Assembly (NCBI GenBank): GCA_025716815.1
Contig: JAIXMN010000003.1
Span: 1,984,001-2,048,000, forward strand
From: Dichotomocladium elegans
Taxonomy: Eukaryota > Mucoromycota > Mucoromycetes > Mucorales > Lichtheimiaceae
Direction: 5' to 3'
Length of the DNA stretch: 64,000 nucleotides
The first letter of the stretch is position 1, and every line of letters begins with the position of its first letter. A program made the position numbers and the translations under genes. The notes beneath the pieces were generated by a model. It saw nothing but the letters and a program-made list of their open reading frames with translations. It ran no database searches and was not told the DNA's origin. This document shows positions 45,326 through 59,119 of the stretch, piece by piece.

Positions 45326-47900
45326 ATGCAATCGACCATTCATATAACAACTGACCATGATGTTGATGCCCATGCTCCATCAAGTACATACTACACAACT
45401 GGTCTCAATGCGGGGGGTGTGATCGGACGGTTGAAGACATACACCACCGGCACGGTAAATATACAAAACATCTCGTTGCAAGTACTATATCGCAAACTGT
45501 CATTAGGGCTACACGAGAAATATGCAAGATTCTCCGATTGCTCCGCGCAAGCGGCGAGCATCGCATGGTAATGAGCATTTGACTAAAAGCGGTGGTGGCA
45601 GACAGTGTTTTGCTAATGAATGTGTTCTACACAGACGACAAAAGCAAAGCACAAAAGTTCCTCATAGATGTGCAAGAGACACAGCGGATTCTTGTGGAGC
45701 AGGAGGATACAGACGGCGATTACCAGATTACTGTGAACGATCTGGGTCCAAAATCCTTCTCGGTTGGCACAGCCGATTCGGGAGGCTACCGCAAGATTGA
45801 TATCCGTGGCACATACATGTTATCCAATCTTCTGCAGGAGCTTGCATTAGCAAAAGATTATGGGCGCAAGCACATTGTGCTCGACGAAGCACGACTCAAC
45901 GAGAACCCCGTGGACCGCTTATCCCGCATGATTCGTCACAATTTTTGGCAAGGCCTGACAAGACGCATCGATGCAGATGGGCTGGAGCTGATCTGTGCAG
46001 ACACCAAGAACCGCTCTGCAAACCACACGCCGCGCATCTACATCCCGCACGGCGAGGATGCAATGTATAATTACTACAAACAAGTGGCCGACACTCGCAA
46101 ACATCTCCGGCTCGAGGTCGAGCGGCTGCCTGCACGCATCACTCCTGAGTTTGTCAAGAGCATCAACGACCGGCCTGGCATCCTCGCGCTTGCAATGCGC
46201 AAGGGCAAAAACGAAGGCGAGTTCAGCGGTGTGCCGTTCGTAGTGCCAGGTGGCCGCTTTAACGAAATGTATGGCTGGGACTCGTACTTCGAGACGCTTG
46301 GGCTCATCGTTGATGGTCGCTGGGAACTTGCTCGGGACATGGTGGACAACTTCTGCTATCAGATCAAGCACTACGGCAAAATCCTCAATGCCAATCGCTC
46401 GTACTATCTGTCGCGCTCACAGCCACCTTTCTTGACCGACATGGCTCTCCAGCTCTACAAGCACCGCCCTGATCAGAAAGATGATCTCAAGCCGTGGATG
46501 CGTGATGTGTTTCAGGCGGCGATCAAGGAGTACTTTACAGTCTGGATGGCGTCTCCACGGCTCGACCCGAAAACAGGCCTTTCACGCTACCGTCCTGACG
46601 GGCTCGGTATCCCGCCCGAGACTGAAGCATCCCATTTTGACCACGTGATTGAACCCTACGCATCGCGACTTGGCATCAGCAAGGAAAAGTACATGGATGA
46701 ATACAATTCAGGTGCCATCCAGGAGCCCGAGCTCGATGAGTACTTCTTGCATGACCGCGCGGTCCGCGAGTCGGGGCATGATACTACCTACCGGTTTGAG
46801 AAGGTGTGCGCTAATCTTGCAACCATTGACCTCAACAGCTTGCTATACAAGTACGAAGTCGACATTGCCGAGGCTATCCGAACCATCCTTGATGGAGAGC
46901 TCCTGGACTCGAACGGAGTAGTTCAGCGTGCCGAAGACTGGGAGGCCCGCGCGGCAAGGCGCAAGGACGCAATTGACACATACCTATGGAACGAGGACAA
47001 GGGCCTGTATTTTGACTACGACACGGTCAAGGAGGAGCAAACCAAGTATGAATCAGTCACAGCGTTTTGGGCCATGTGGGCCGGGTGCGCGAGTGAGCAT
47101 CAGGCGAAGAAGATGACAAACGATTCTCTCGCGAAGTTTGAGGCCCTCGGTGGTCTTGTTTCAGGGACTGAGGAGAGCAGAGGCGTCATCTCTCTTGACC
47201 GGCCTAATCGGCAATGGGACTTCCCTTTTGGATGGGCACCGCATCAGATCATGGCCTGGCGGGCCTTTGACAATTATGACATGCACGATGTCGCAGCACG
47301 TCTGGCCTATCGCTGGCTCTACACGTAAGCGATGGGATGCAGGCATCTGCTCTGTGTGTGTGTGTGTGTGTGTGTGCCACGCGGGGCTGACAGTATTTGT
47401 TATAGTATCACAAAGTCGTTTGTTGACTTCAACGGTGTTGTTCCTGAGAAATATGGCAAGTGTTACGTGTTTCGTCTGAGGAAGAAGGGTGGGGGAAAGG
47501 GTGGCTCAACGTTTCTGTGCGCACGATAGATGTTGTCAGTCTGACCCACAAGGTTCAAGTCGAGTACGGCAATGTGGGAACCGACTTCCAGTTCGTGCCC
47601 CGCGAAGGCTTTGGCTGGATGAACGCATCCTACCAGATCGGCCTGACTGTGATCAACACGCAGATGCGCCGAGCGCTCGGCACGTGCACCCATCCCGATC
47701 TTTTCTTTGAGCGTGCGCTTAAGCGACACAATATGCTGAATGAGCACCAGCTACGCCGCCGCAAGTCGTCTGAGGCGGCAGCCAAGGCCATCACGCGTAA
47801 TGGCAGTATCAGGGCGGCTGTGACTCGAATCGGCGCAGAATCAGGCATCGGCGGTGCTCAGTCTTTTGCAGAGCCAACAGAACCACTTGTGGACTCATAA
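45326..47900 (+). CDS. NTH1: neutral (cytosolic, regulated) trehalase, GH37
   Basis: Five exons (45326-45454, 45507-45567, 45635-47324, 47406-47455, 47530-47900) give 766 aa. Residues about 57-62 read R-K-R-R-A-S, a good PKA site, and about 88-99 carry the [12 protein letters not shown] calcium-binding loop of fungal neutral trehalases. The GH37 core follows with [33 protein letters not shown] and [11 protein letters not shown]. It splits trehalose to two glucose on spore germination and stress recovery. Intron 4 (47456-47529) is GC-AG (TATG|GCAAGT), required to keep E-K-Y-D in frame; intron 3 contains a TG repeat. Confidence 0.96.
47353..47376. repeat. (TG)n microsatellite in trehalase intron 3
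   Basis: About 12 TG units beginning 28 nt after the donor of intron 3 (47325-47405). Confidence 0.9.
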
Positions 47901-48942
47901 GAAGGAACAAAAAACGTGTTTTTTCCCCTCCCTCACCTCCTTTTTTCTTTCTTTCTTTCTTCGGGTGGAGGAAGGAGAGAAAAGTCCAAAGATGAGCTCC
48001 CTCCATGTTTCTCCCATACGCACGCGCACACGCACACGCACACGCACACGCACAAATCTATATACTCGCGTTTACTCAAAAGCACCAACATCAATGACCA
48101 CGTATCCTCTCTCTCCTTTTTTTCAGCTCCAACCGTATACCCGAATTCATATTTCCACACACAGACGAAGAAGGCAATGGAAATAGACTGCCTGCCCACG
48201 TCGTATATACACTATATTCGTAACTCCCCACATGTATTATGTGCATATAAATTGGGGATTTGACATCTCTAGTCCGGTTTTGATCCCGCTGCTTGGATAT
48301 TTTATAGGTTGGTAAATGCTTTTCGGGTGTGGCCGCTCAGCAGGGAGTAGGGGGGGGCGGGGCAGTGAATCTTACTCCCCATGCACATAACCATGGTAGC
48401 ACCCTTGGGTGGCGCCCTTATTTACTGCCGCTGTACCAAGCTCCTTTACCAGCAGTTTATATACAGCCTTTCCATCCCTTGTTATGTCCATCCGTCTGGT
48501 CCGTAGGAAGACAAGAAAGCCGGTAGGTCTTGAGGAAGACAAGGGCTCGACTGAAATGATTTTTTTTCTCGTTCTGCTCTGCAAGAACCGGCCAGATGGG
48601 GGGAAGGGAAAGGTTTGATGACCTGAATCCAGTCAAGGAAGCGAGAGAGGGAAGGGAGTAGTGGATTCAGTGATCATGCGATCAATGCTCATATCAACAC
48701 ATATAGGGTTTCTCCTTCTTCTGGTCTCTCCTCTTTCTGTGTGGCTTTCTCTCGCCAACATGTATATGCTGTAATGCTTGTTTTTTCTTTACGTACACAA
48801 CCCCCATCCCTCCCAAGATATAAACACATAGTGCTTCGGGGACGAGAGGGAGGAAGGAATCTGAATCCTCGAGCATTTCGCTTCTTCCTTTTCCTCTTTC
48901 TCAATTCGATCTCTGAATAACAAGCCCTCGTTCTCTTTGCTG
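47901..48942. other. intergenic region between trehalase and chitin deacetylase
   Basis: About 1 kb: trehalase 3' region, a CACACG-type repeat, and the promoter and pyrimidine-rich leader of the deacetylase gene (about 48885-48935). Both flanking genes are on +. No supported exon. Confidence 0.45.
48019..48053. repeat. (CACACG)n microsatellite
   Basis: About six copies of a CACACG-like hexamer in the 3' flank of the trehalase gene. Confidence 0.85.
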
Positions 48943-50839
48943 ATGAAATCGCCATACCACCTCTTCACGCCAGAGATTACTCTGGCGCTGACACTCTTGC
49001 TCCTCACATCATCTAATCATCCCCATGCCACGGCAATGGCCCAAACCGAGGGTGGATCTATTTCTGCCGCATCGGTCAATGCCCAGCAGCAGCAACAGCA
49101 GCAGCAACAGCAATCCACCCAATATACATGCGACCCTACCACCTGTCAGATTGCAAACAATTGTTATTGCGCTAGCAAAGACCCACCAAACGGATTAACA
49201 CCGCAGGATACGCCACAGTTTGTGACCATCACCTTTGATGATTCGATCCAGCCGACGTTGCTTGAGACCGCGAAGCAGCTGTTGAATGTCACGCAAGTTT
49301 TTTTTTTGATGTTGCGATAGGACGTACGTAGAACCCCAAAATGCTCATCGTGAGGGATCATGACGTATATAGGAACCCGAACGGTTGCCCTGCCAAAGGA
49401 ACGTGGTTCACATCGATGCAGTACACAGACTTCTCCTTGGTCCAGCAATGGTACTCGTCCGGCAATGAAGTTGCAGAGTAAGTCTGATTGAATTGGCTAC
49501 GAAAACGTTGGCTTTACAGCGTTTCTAACCGAGAGATATATATAGCCATACCTTTACACACGTCGGTGATCCTTCTGATGGTAAACTCTATATAAAAAAA
49601 AAAGAGAGAGTTTTGAAGTCGGATACATAGATGCTCAACGCGTTCCAAAAAACCCACCCCCTCCCGAATCAATTAGCCGAAATTGCAAGCTGTCGCAAGA
49701 TGCTAAACACGTACGGCGGCGTGCCTAACGGCAAGATTCAAGGCTTCCGTGCGCCGTTCCTGAATTTTACTGCAAATACGCTTCAGATCCTAAAGAAGCA
49801 GGGGTTCCTCTATGACTCGAGTGCGAGTGCTATCCCCGGAGACGCCTATTGGCCTTATACGCTGGACCACGGCATGGCCAACAATTGCTGGATGGGTATC
49901 TGCGGCACCAAGGTCCCAGGGGTTTGGGAGATTCCGATGTATGCCGTTCAGGACGACAAGGGAATTCCGCAGCTCATGGACGTTTACATGGCAGGCACGC
50001 CTGAACAAGTGACGAAATGTAAAGCTTTCTTGTTTATGCGTGTGCACGCATATGTAAAAGTCTAACGCTTTCCTTGTTGGAAAACAGGGAGTCAGGATGC
50101 TTTTGATGCACATTACAATGGCAAACGGCAGCCGTTTGGTATCTATATTCATCCGAGTAAGTGACATGTGAAGGCCCAGCAAGATGCCCATCAGCTCAAA
50201 TGCCGGTTTCTTTACGTAGCCCACCTGACAGGCTACCCGGGCTTGCCGGACCCCAACCCAAAATTATATGGGCTGGTATCGTTTATCCAGTCGATTGCCA
50301 AGAGGCCCAACGTATGGTTTGTGACGAACCAGCAGTTGCTCCAGTGGATGAAAAACCCGGTCAAGGCGTCTGAGCTCAAGAACCAGAATTACCTCAAGTG
50401 CCAGCAACCGGTGATTAGCAAGGATATCTGCAATGGTCTGGACGACAATGGCAATAACCAGATCGACGAGGACCTGCTCAACAGTTGCAATTTCGGAACC
50501 ACGACCTTCAAGACCTGCTTCAACTGTCCGAGCACCGCGCCGACCCTCGACAATCCCACGCCGCCCGCAACGCTTCAGAACGGCACGGCCGGCTTTCGTT
50601 ATACCCTGCCGGACAACTGCGACACCCAGTGGTGGGATCCGGTTGGAAACCAGTGTCTTTGCACCTCGTCTGCGTGCGAGTACAAGGATACGGCCATGCC
50701 CATTCCTCCGGCGGACGTTGCAGGCGAGAGTGCGGATAGCAAGTCGTCGAGTGCTGCTGCGGCCGCCGCCGCCATTCCAACCCTGGCGGAGTCGACAGCA
50801 TACCTAATCCTGGCCACATCCATCTATGCATGGCTGTGA
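48943..50839 (+). CDS. secreted, probably GPI-anchored chitin deacetylase-like protein (NodB/CE4)
   Basis: Six exons (48943-49292, 49373-49477, 49546-49580, 49677-50018, 50088-50156, 50220-50839) give 506 aa. A signal peptide (about 1-30) is followed by a polyQ stretch and a Cys-rich segment. The NodB domain has T-F-D-D (97-100, but Ser not Gly-Pro after it), H-T-F-T-H (153-157), G-F-R-A-P-F and I-Y-I-H-P. Then comes a C-N-G-L-D-D-N-G-N-N-Q-I-D-E-D segment resembling acidic calcium/metal-binding loops, more cysteines, a Ser/Ala spacer and a hydrophobic end typical of GPI signals. CE4 enzymes make chitosan, abundant in Mucoromycota walls. Intron 1 is GC-AG (AC|GCAAGT). Exon 4 starts at 49677, which restores the D-A-E-I-x-S-C-R motif. 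Confidence 0.92.
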
Positions 50840-51021
50840 AACCGTGACCTTCCCCCTCCACACTCCCCCCCAAAAAAAATCTCATATAATCCAAGAAGAT
50901 GATCATCACATAGTTTTTATTTCCGCGCGCGCAAGCATAATTAAATAACGGGCCGTTATGATTACATACATACTCTATATACAATGGGTGGGGGCGGCAG
51001 AGATGCGTCCTGTAGCGTCTC

Positions 51022-51755
51022 CTAGGGTGTGCATAGCCCCTTGGGTGCTGCAGCCGTGACGGATGATGGTTGAGGACGCACATGAAGGCTAGGACTGTCG
51101 CCTACACGGATGGACGACGGGCCTGCGGAGCTAATGACGTGACACGGCGCGGGTTGCTCATGGTACATGTCCACGAGTTGCTGATAATAGGAGCGAGCGG
51201 GCATGTTCCATTGGTGCTCAAGCTCGTCCGCAATATCGCCGAGGCAGACACCGTTGTGGGTGATTGTCCGACAGAGCAGTGCATCGATCATTGTTGCATC
51301 CTTGTTGTTCTCCAGCTTCGGGCGGATTTCGCACTTGACCCGTTCATGCTCGTAGTCGCTTACCACAAATGATTTCAGATATTGATAATACGACTGGTCC
51401 TCGTCAGGAACGGCAAGCAGGTCAAAAATAAGCTCGGTTTGTTGCTGCTGCTGCTGCAATGCCGATGCATAAGGCCGATACTCAATCACCAGCTGAGGAT
51501 GCGTTCGCATCCATTCGATAATTTCCTTGCGTGTGCCATAGAACATCCACTGCGCTGTGTTTCCAGAGCTCGTAAGCGAAATCTTGTCATGCAGCAGGGG
51601 AGGTGCAATCACGCGTCCTGGTATCGTTTCTGGTCATGGAGCATAAGTCAGCATCAACTCCGTTCCGGCATGGAAGTTGGTACCCAGTGAAAATCCGTCC
51701 TTGCTCTCTCTGCATGTGTCAATTTACCCATTTCATAACCCCACGTAAATTTCAT
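51022..51755 (-). CDS. conserved-looking protein of unknown function, 207 aa
   Basis: Two exons (51755-51728 and 51617-51022) join in phase and start M-K-F-T-W-G-Y-E-M. The protein is soluble, with a short polyQ run, a W-M-F-Y-G-T-R-K-E-I-I-E-W-M motif-like stretch, a D-Y-E-H-E-R-V-K-C-E-I-R segment and a Pro/Ser tail. No signal peptide or membrane helix. I recognise no family. It lies 126 bp downstream of the zincin-jacalin gene on the same strand, so read-through or co-expression is possible. The small first exon is inferred from splice consensus; the second exon is solid as an open frame. Confidence 0.6.
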
Positions 51756-51881
51756 TTGTGTCTCTGTTCAGCGAAATCGATAATGCAAAACAAAAAAAGA
51801 GTGTTGGAAGAGGGGGGTTGGTTGATGAAACGCTTATTCGGAAATGCAACCTTCCATTTCTGTCAGAATCTCTGTTTCTTT

Positions 51882-54296
51882 TTACGGGGATATGATTGCA
51901 TAATAGATTCCAATCTGATCTAGCCACCGCCCAGCTGAGCCGTACACACCCATCCACTTGTACTGTGCGGGTGGTGAGACCCAATGGAGACTACCGCCTG
52001 TTCCACCAAACCAGGAAGACCGTCGGCCTTGCGAGGTGACGAGCTGGAGTCCGTCGACCCATGCGCCGCTGCGAACCCACATGCCCGCAAGATGCTCGTC
52101 CGGGTGGAGCGGAAAGTGAGTGCGGGTTCCGCCGCACTGGCCGACGATGGCCTTGCTCCCGTCATCGAAGAGGAAGACGACGCCATCCACGAACGAGCCG
52201 TGGTGGATGCAGACGCCGATGATGCGCTGACAGTCTCGAAATGTAACTTGGTATGACGACTCGGCGCCAAGACCCTGGTTGCCGAAGCCGTCGCTCTTGA
52301 GCACAGGGGTGAGCATGTCCGGAAGCATCACCACGTGACTCTCCAGAAACTCGAGGACGTTGTCGACGGCTGCCGTGCATTGGTTGGCCGTGGTCACCTC
52401 CAGTCGTACTTTGTCCTTGCAGAGGTCGAACCTCAATGCGTTGGCCATGCTGACAATGTCATATACCATCTCGAGCGGGTGCGTGTCGTGGTACTCGTGG
52501 TGCGTGCGATAGCGCCCGTTCAGGATCACCTCGACGAGCGTCAGGCCGCCAGGCGAGCGCACCAAGATCGTGCGCTCGCTCAGGGGCATAAAGTCCGGGC
52601 CCTGTCCGTCATCGTCCTGGGGTCGGATTGGCAAGTCCGATGGCAGCTGGAACGCCGGGTGGTACCGCAATCGAATGATATCCACACGGTGCCTGGGATT
52701 GATTACAGAAACATCAGCTTATTCTCCTTCGCCATCTCTCACACTCTACCAGTGTGATCCGCCTTCGTCCTCAGGCGGGATGGGCTGCCGGCCAGGCTCC
52801 TTGGCAAGAAATGTGCGGTTCCAGTTGTTGTAACCTCTGCTCATGATGCCTAAGAATAGTGTGTCGTGTTTGAGCTATGTACACACGCATTTCAATCCCT
52901 CCGGCCATGTTCGCTTTGGACCAACGAGAAGGCGAGCGAGAATTACTGGTACCTGAGGCGGAGTGCGAGAGCGTGAATGCGTGTCCAACTTCATGCAGCT
53001 AATGTATAGTAGAAAATAAACAGGCTGGAGCTTTAGAGCGTTTGTTTTGTCACAAGCAGCCCAAACGGAGAGGGGCTAACACCCATACCATCGCACCCAT
53101 CCCTATAGTAGTGATAGTAGTACAAATCATTAATTCATCCGAACCATACGTAATCATCGGCATCACGCCTCATTTTCCGTAGACTCGCCAATATTAAGCG
53201 CCCGCCACCATTCGCCAGATTCGTTTGCGTCATTGGCCACATACCGGGTGTCGGTCGGTGTGGTATCCATCATGCAGCGCACCACCTCGCCGATATGTTG
53301 TGGCCAAGCATGCAGTAGGTGCGACCCAAAGATGCCCAGACGCGTACCCGCACCGTCTCCGCCCCCGAGGGCGGCATGACCTAGCACAGTGTTGCCATCC
53401 CAGTGGGCATCCAGAATCAGGCCTGCGACATAGCAGCAGGGATGTCCGGACACCACCGGGTGGTCTCGCAGATCGTCGAGGAACAGCCCAAACAGATCCT
53501 TGACGCGCGGATCCCGATGCGGACTCTGCTGGGCTCTGCGCACGTCGCGGATCTCGGCGACGGTGGAGCGACTCCGGATCACGTGCACAGCCGCCGTCGG
53601 TCGTCGACGCTGTCCGTCGTTGGCAACGGTATCGGTCTGCCAGGTCTCCTCTAACCTGAACGTGCGGCGGCCCATTCCATTCCGGTGCATTTGCTCTGCG
53701 CAAAACGCCTGCCACAAGTACCCAGCCAGCCTCAGCTTGGCCGTTGCGACAGCCAGTGTATTCTGGTGCGCCTTCTGCGGCGGGACATCAAACGTGCCGG
53801 GCGAGTCGCGGCCGAGGAAGATACACAGATGGAGCGGCGGGATGTGCTTCGAGGGAGGGGCGTAGTGAACGACGAGCTGGTGGCTGAGCTGCCGCTCGTT
53901 GTTGTTTTTTTCGTCGACAAGGTGGAACGTGATCCGGTTTGGGCCAGCAGTGAGGTGCACGAGCGCCTTGAAATAGCTATCGACACAAGGCCACGTCGTA
54001 TCCGGGTAATCGGGCGTCTCAACCAAAACAGAAAAATCGGACACCTCTCCACGTCGACCCGCACGTCCATTCACCAGAAGCATCGGCTGCGGGGTGGGAT
54101 GGAGGAAATAGAGTTGGACGGCGTTGGTTTGGCATCATGCCTTGTGTGCGCATATTTCGCAAAGAAAAGGGGTTTTTACTAGTACCTGATACACCGTCTC
54201 GCCATGAGTGATATTGGTTAGTTCGATTCTCGCACTCGCTGGTCGGTCTAAAATGGAGGGGTCCGCCCGTTCAAGAGGTTGTGGTAGAACAGACAT
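51882..54296 (-). CDS. zincin-type metallopeptidase with C-terminal jacalin-like lectin domain (yeast YIL108W family)
   Basis: Six exons (54296-54186, 54086-53189, 53102-53089, 52998-52953, 52849-52750, 52692-51882) give 659 aa. The H-E-V-G-H zinc motif (343-347) sits in L-H-E-V-G-H-A-F-T-L-S-H-S, preceded by N-D-A-N-E-S-G-E-W-W. This is the layout of the uncharacterised fungal putative-peptidase family that includes yeast YIL108W. From about residue 510 the C-terminus has jacalin-like beta-prism repeats (G-V-V-F-L-F-D-D-G-S, and G-x-x-G-R-W-L-D-Q-I-G-I-Y at the end). No signal peptide, so probably cytosolic. Intron 2 (53103-53188) needs a GC donor (G|GCGAGT) and exon 3 is only 14 nt; together they restore N-I-G-M-G-A-M-L-H-E-V-G-H. 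Confidence 0.88.
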
Positions 54297-54620
54297 GAGG
54301 AAAATGCAAAGAAAAGTGAAGAAAAGGATAACATGGCTTCTTTTATTTTCCTTTGTGCCTGTGTAACATGGCATGTTGCCCCCTTGCTTCCCACCCAACC
54401 CGCTACCGCGCTTGCCGTCAAAGGCCGATCCGCACAACAGCCCGCTCTTTTAGATATCGACCGGGATCTGAGGATATTGGGCAGCATTCGCCAAGACAAG
54501 CATGCACGACCATGTAGTTTGATGCGTCAGAAAGATGTGTGAGTTATTTATTTATTCATTTTTAGAGGGAGAGAATATGATGCTGATGGTTCTTCAGAAG
54601 GCCAGGTCGGGATGTCTTTC
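54297..54620. other. short promoter interval
   Basis: 324 bp between the zincin-jacalin start codon and the CDC5 stop, both on the minus strand. It has T-rich sequence, probably the zincin promoter and the CDC5 3' end. Nothing else seen. Confidence 0.4.
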
Positions 54621-57976
<3,356 letters not shown>

Positions 57977-58938
57977 ATGCCGCCTAGCAGTAAAACAGCC
58001 AAAGTACCATTACGGAGATAGCTTGTTGAAAAAAAGAACAATGGTACTCATTCCATCTTGGTTGTATAGCGCACAGCACAAACGGTTCCTCACGCGAACT
58101 CGCCCAAAGCGCAAAAGGCTGTTCCTGTTCCTACAGTCGCCAGTACCACCGGTACCAGTACCTCCGCTAGACCTGCTTCCCCATCTAAATCCAGTCTTGA
58201 TGGAAAAAAGGTGAGGCGTTGGTTTTCTCTCATCATTGCATTTTACTTATAACAAGTTGGTGATACAAGTCCAAAGGCGGATCAGGATTCACCATCGTGT
58301 GGTTTTTCCTTGCGTTGGGTGCCCTGAGTTTTTCATGGACTGTGCTCACCGAAGCCTGCAAGCGAAACTACTGCAATGACGTGCTTGACGTGTGCGCGCC
58401 CTATGCTTCCTTGTTGGACGCTAAGCTCGGCGAGGCTGGCCACTGGCTTCGCGAAAAGGGCGGCGATGTGAGCGATTTCGTCTTTGCAAAGCATAATCAG
58501 GCCAAGGACGCTTTCGTGCAGTGGGCTGAACCGCGCGTATGCAAGCCACCAGTGACACACACCTCGGTTCAGACTGAGACGCTTGTCAGATCAAGAACCA
58601 TGACCTCTACCGTCACTGCCACATCGACCAAGTTGTCCACGACAACACGTGTCGAGACTGTCACGGATACAGTGACCAACATGGCGACGGTAACAAACAC
58701 AGCGACGGTGACATCCATGGCGACCGTTACGGATACAGTTACCGCCACGACGACCGTTCCGGTTACAGTTGCCAATCCGGTTACCGTCACGGATACAGCG
58801 ATTGAAACCGTTACAGAAAGAGTCACCGAGACAGCGACTGTCACCGTCACAGCCACTATTACCGATACCACCACTGTTGTCAAGAGCTCAGTCAAGACCG
58901 TGACCCAGATGGCAACACCTGTCATCAACATAGATTAA
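57977..58938 (+). CDS. single-pass membrane protein with Thr/Val-rich repeat domain, unknown function
   Basis: Three exons (57977-58003, 58070-58210, 58270-58938) give 278 aa. Residues about 1-60 are Ser/Thr/Pro/Lys-rich. One hydrophobic helix follows (I-V-W-F-F-L-A-L-G-A-L-S-F-S-W-T-V-L), then a ~85-residue globular part with four Cys. The last ~120 residues are built almost entirely of T-V-T-x-T / T-A-T-V-T units. Alternating Thr/Val favours beta structure and would be heavily O-mannosylated if extracellular. A type II orientation (tail outside) is likely because the N-terminus is basic. I recognise no family; a wall-spanning stalk or sensor is possible. The first two exons rest on splice consensus only. 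Confidence 0.65.
58600..58910 (+). repeat. degenerate repeat encoding T-V-T-x units
   Basis: Imperfect 12-18-bp units (ACNGTNAC-like) repeated about 20 times in the 3' exon of the membrane-protein gene. The same tract keeps a long hydrophobic frame open on the opposite strand (58569-58931). Confidence 0.8.
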
Positions 58939-59119
58939 AAAGAATATAGGGCAAACACCGCAGTCTGTACAGTAAATACCCTCTTATTTTCAAAAACAAC
59001 TGCATGGTATTCATAGCATGAAAGGAAATCAGGATGGGATATTTTTTTATATATTTTAGGATGTCAAAAAGAAGAAAAAAAGCACAAATACAATAAATTA
59101 CACAATTAAAAAACACACG

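Noticed and set aside
49631..49676. An in-frame exon start at 49631 in the deacetylase gene (or a frameshift there)
   Set aside because: Using 49631 breaks the frame with exon 3. An acceptor at 49676 joins in phase and restores the D-A-E-I-A-S-C-R motif, so no frameshift is needed.
53225..54182. Several + strand ORFs of 80-165 codons
   Set aside because: They lie opposite the GC-rich exon 2 of the zincin-jacalin gene and have no motifs; typical antisense shadows.
58569..58931. A 120-codon hydrophobic ORF on the minus strand
   Set aside because: It is the mirror of the T-V-T repeat in the + strand gene; the repeat composition alone keeps the frame open.
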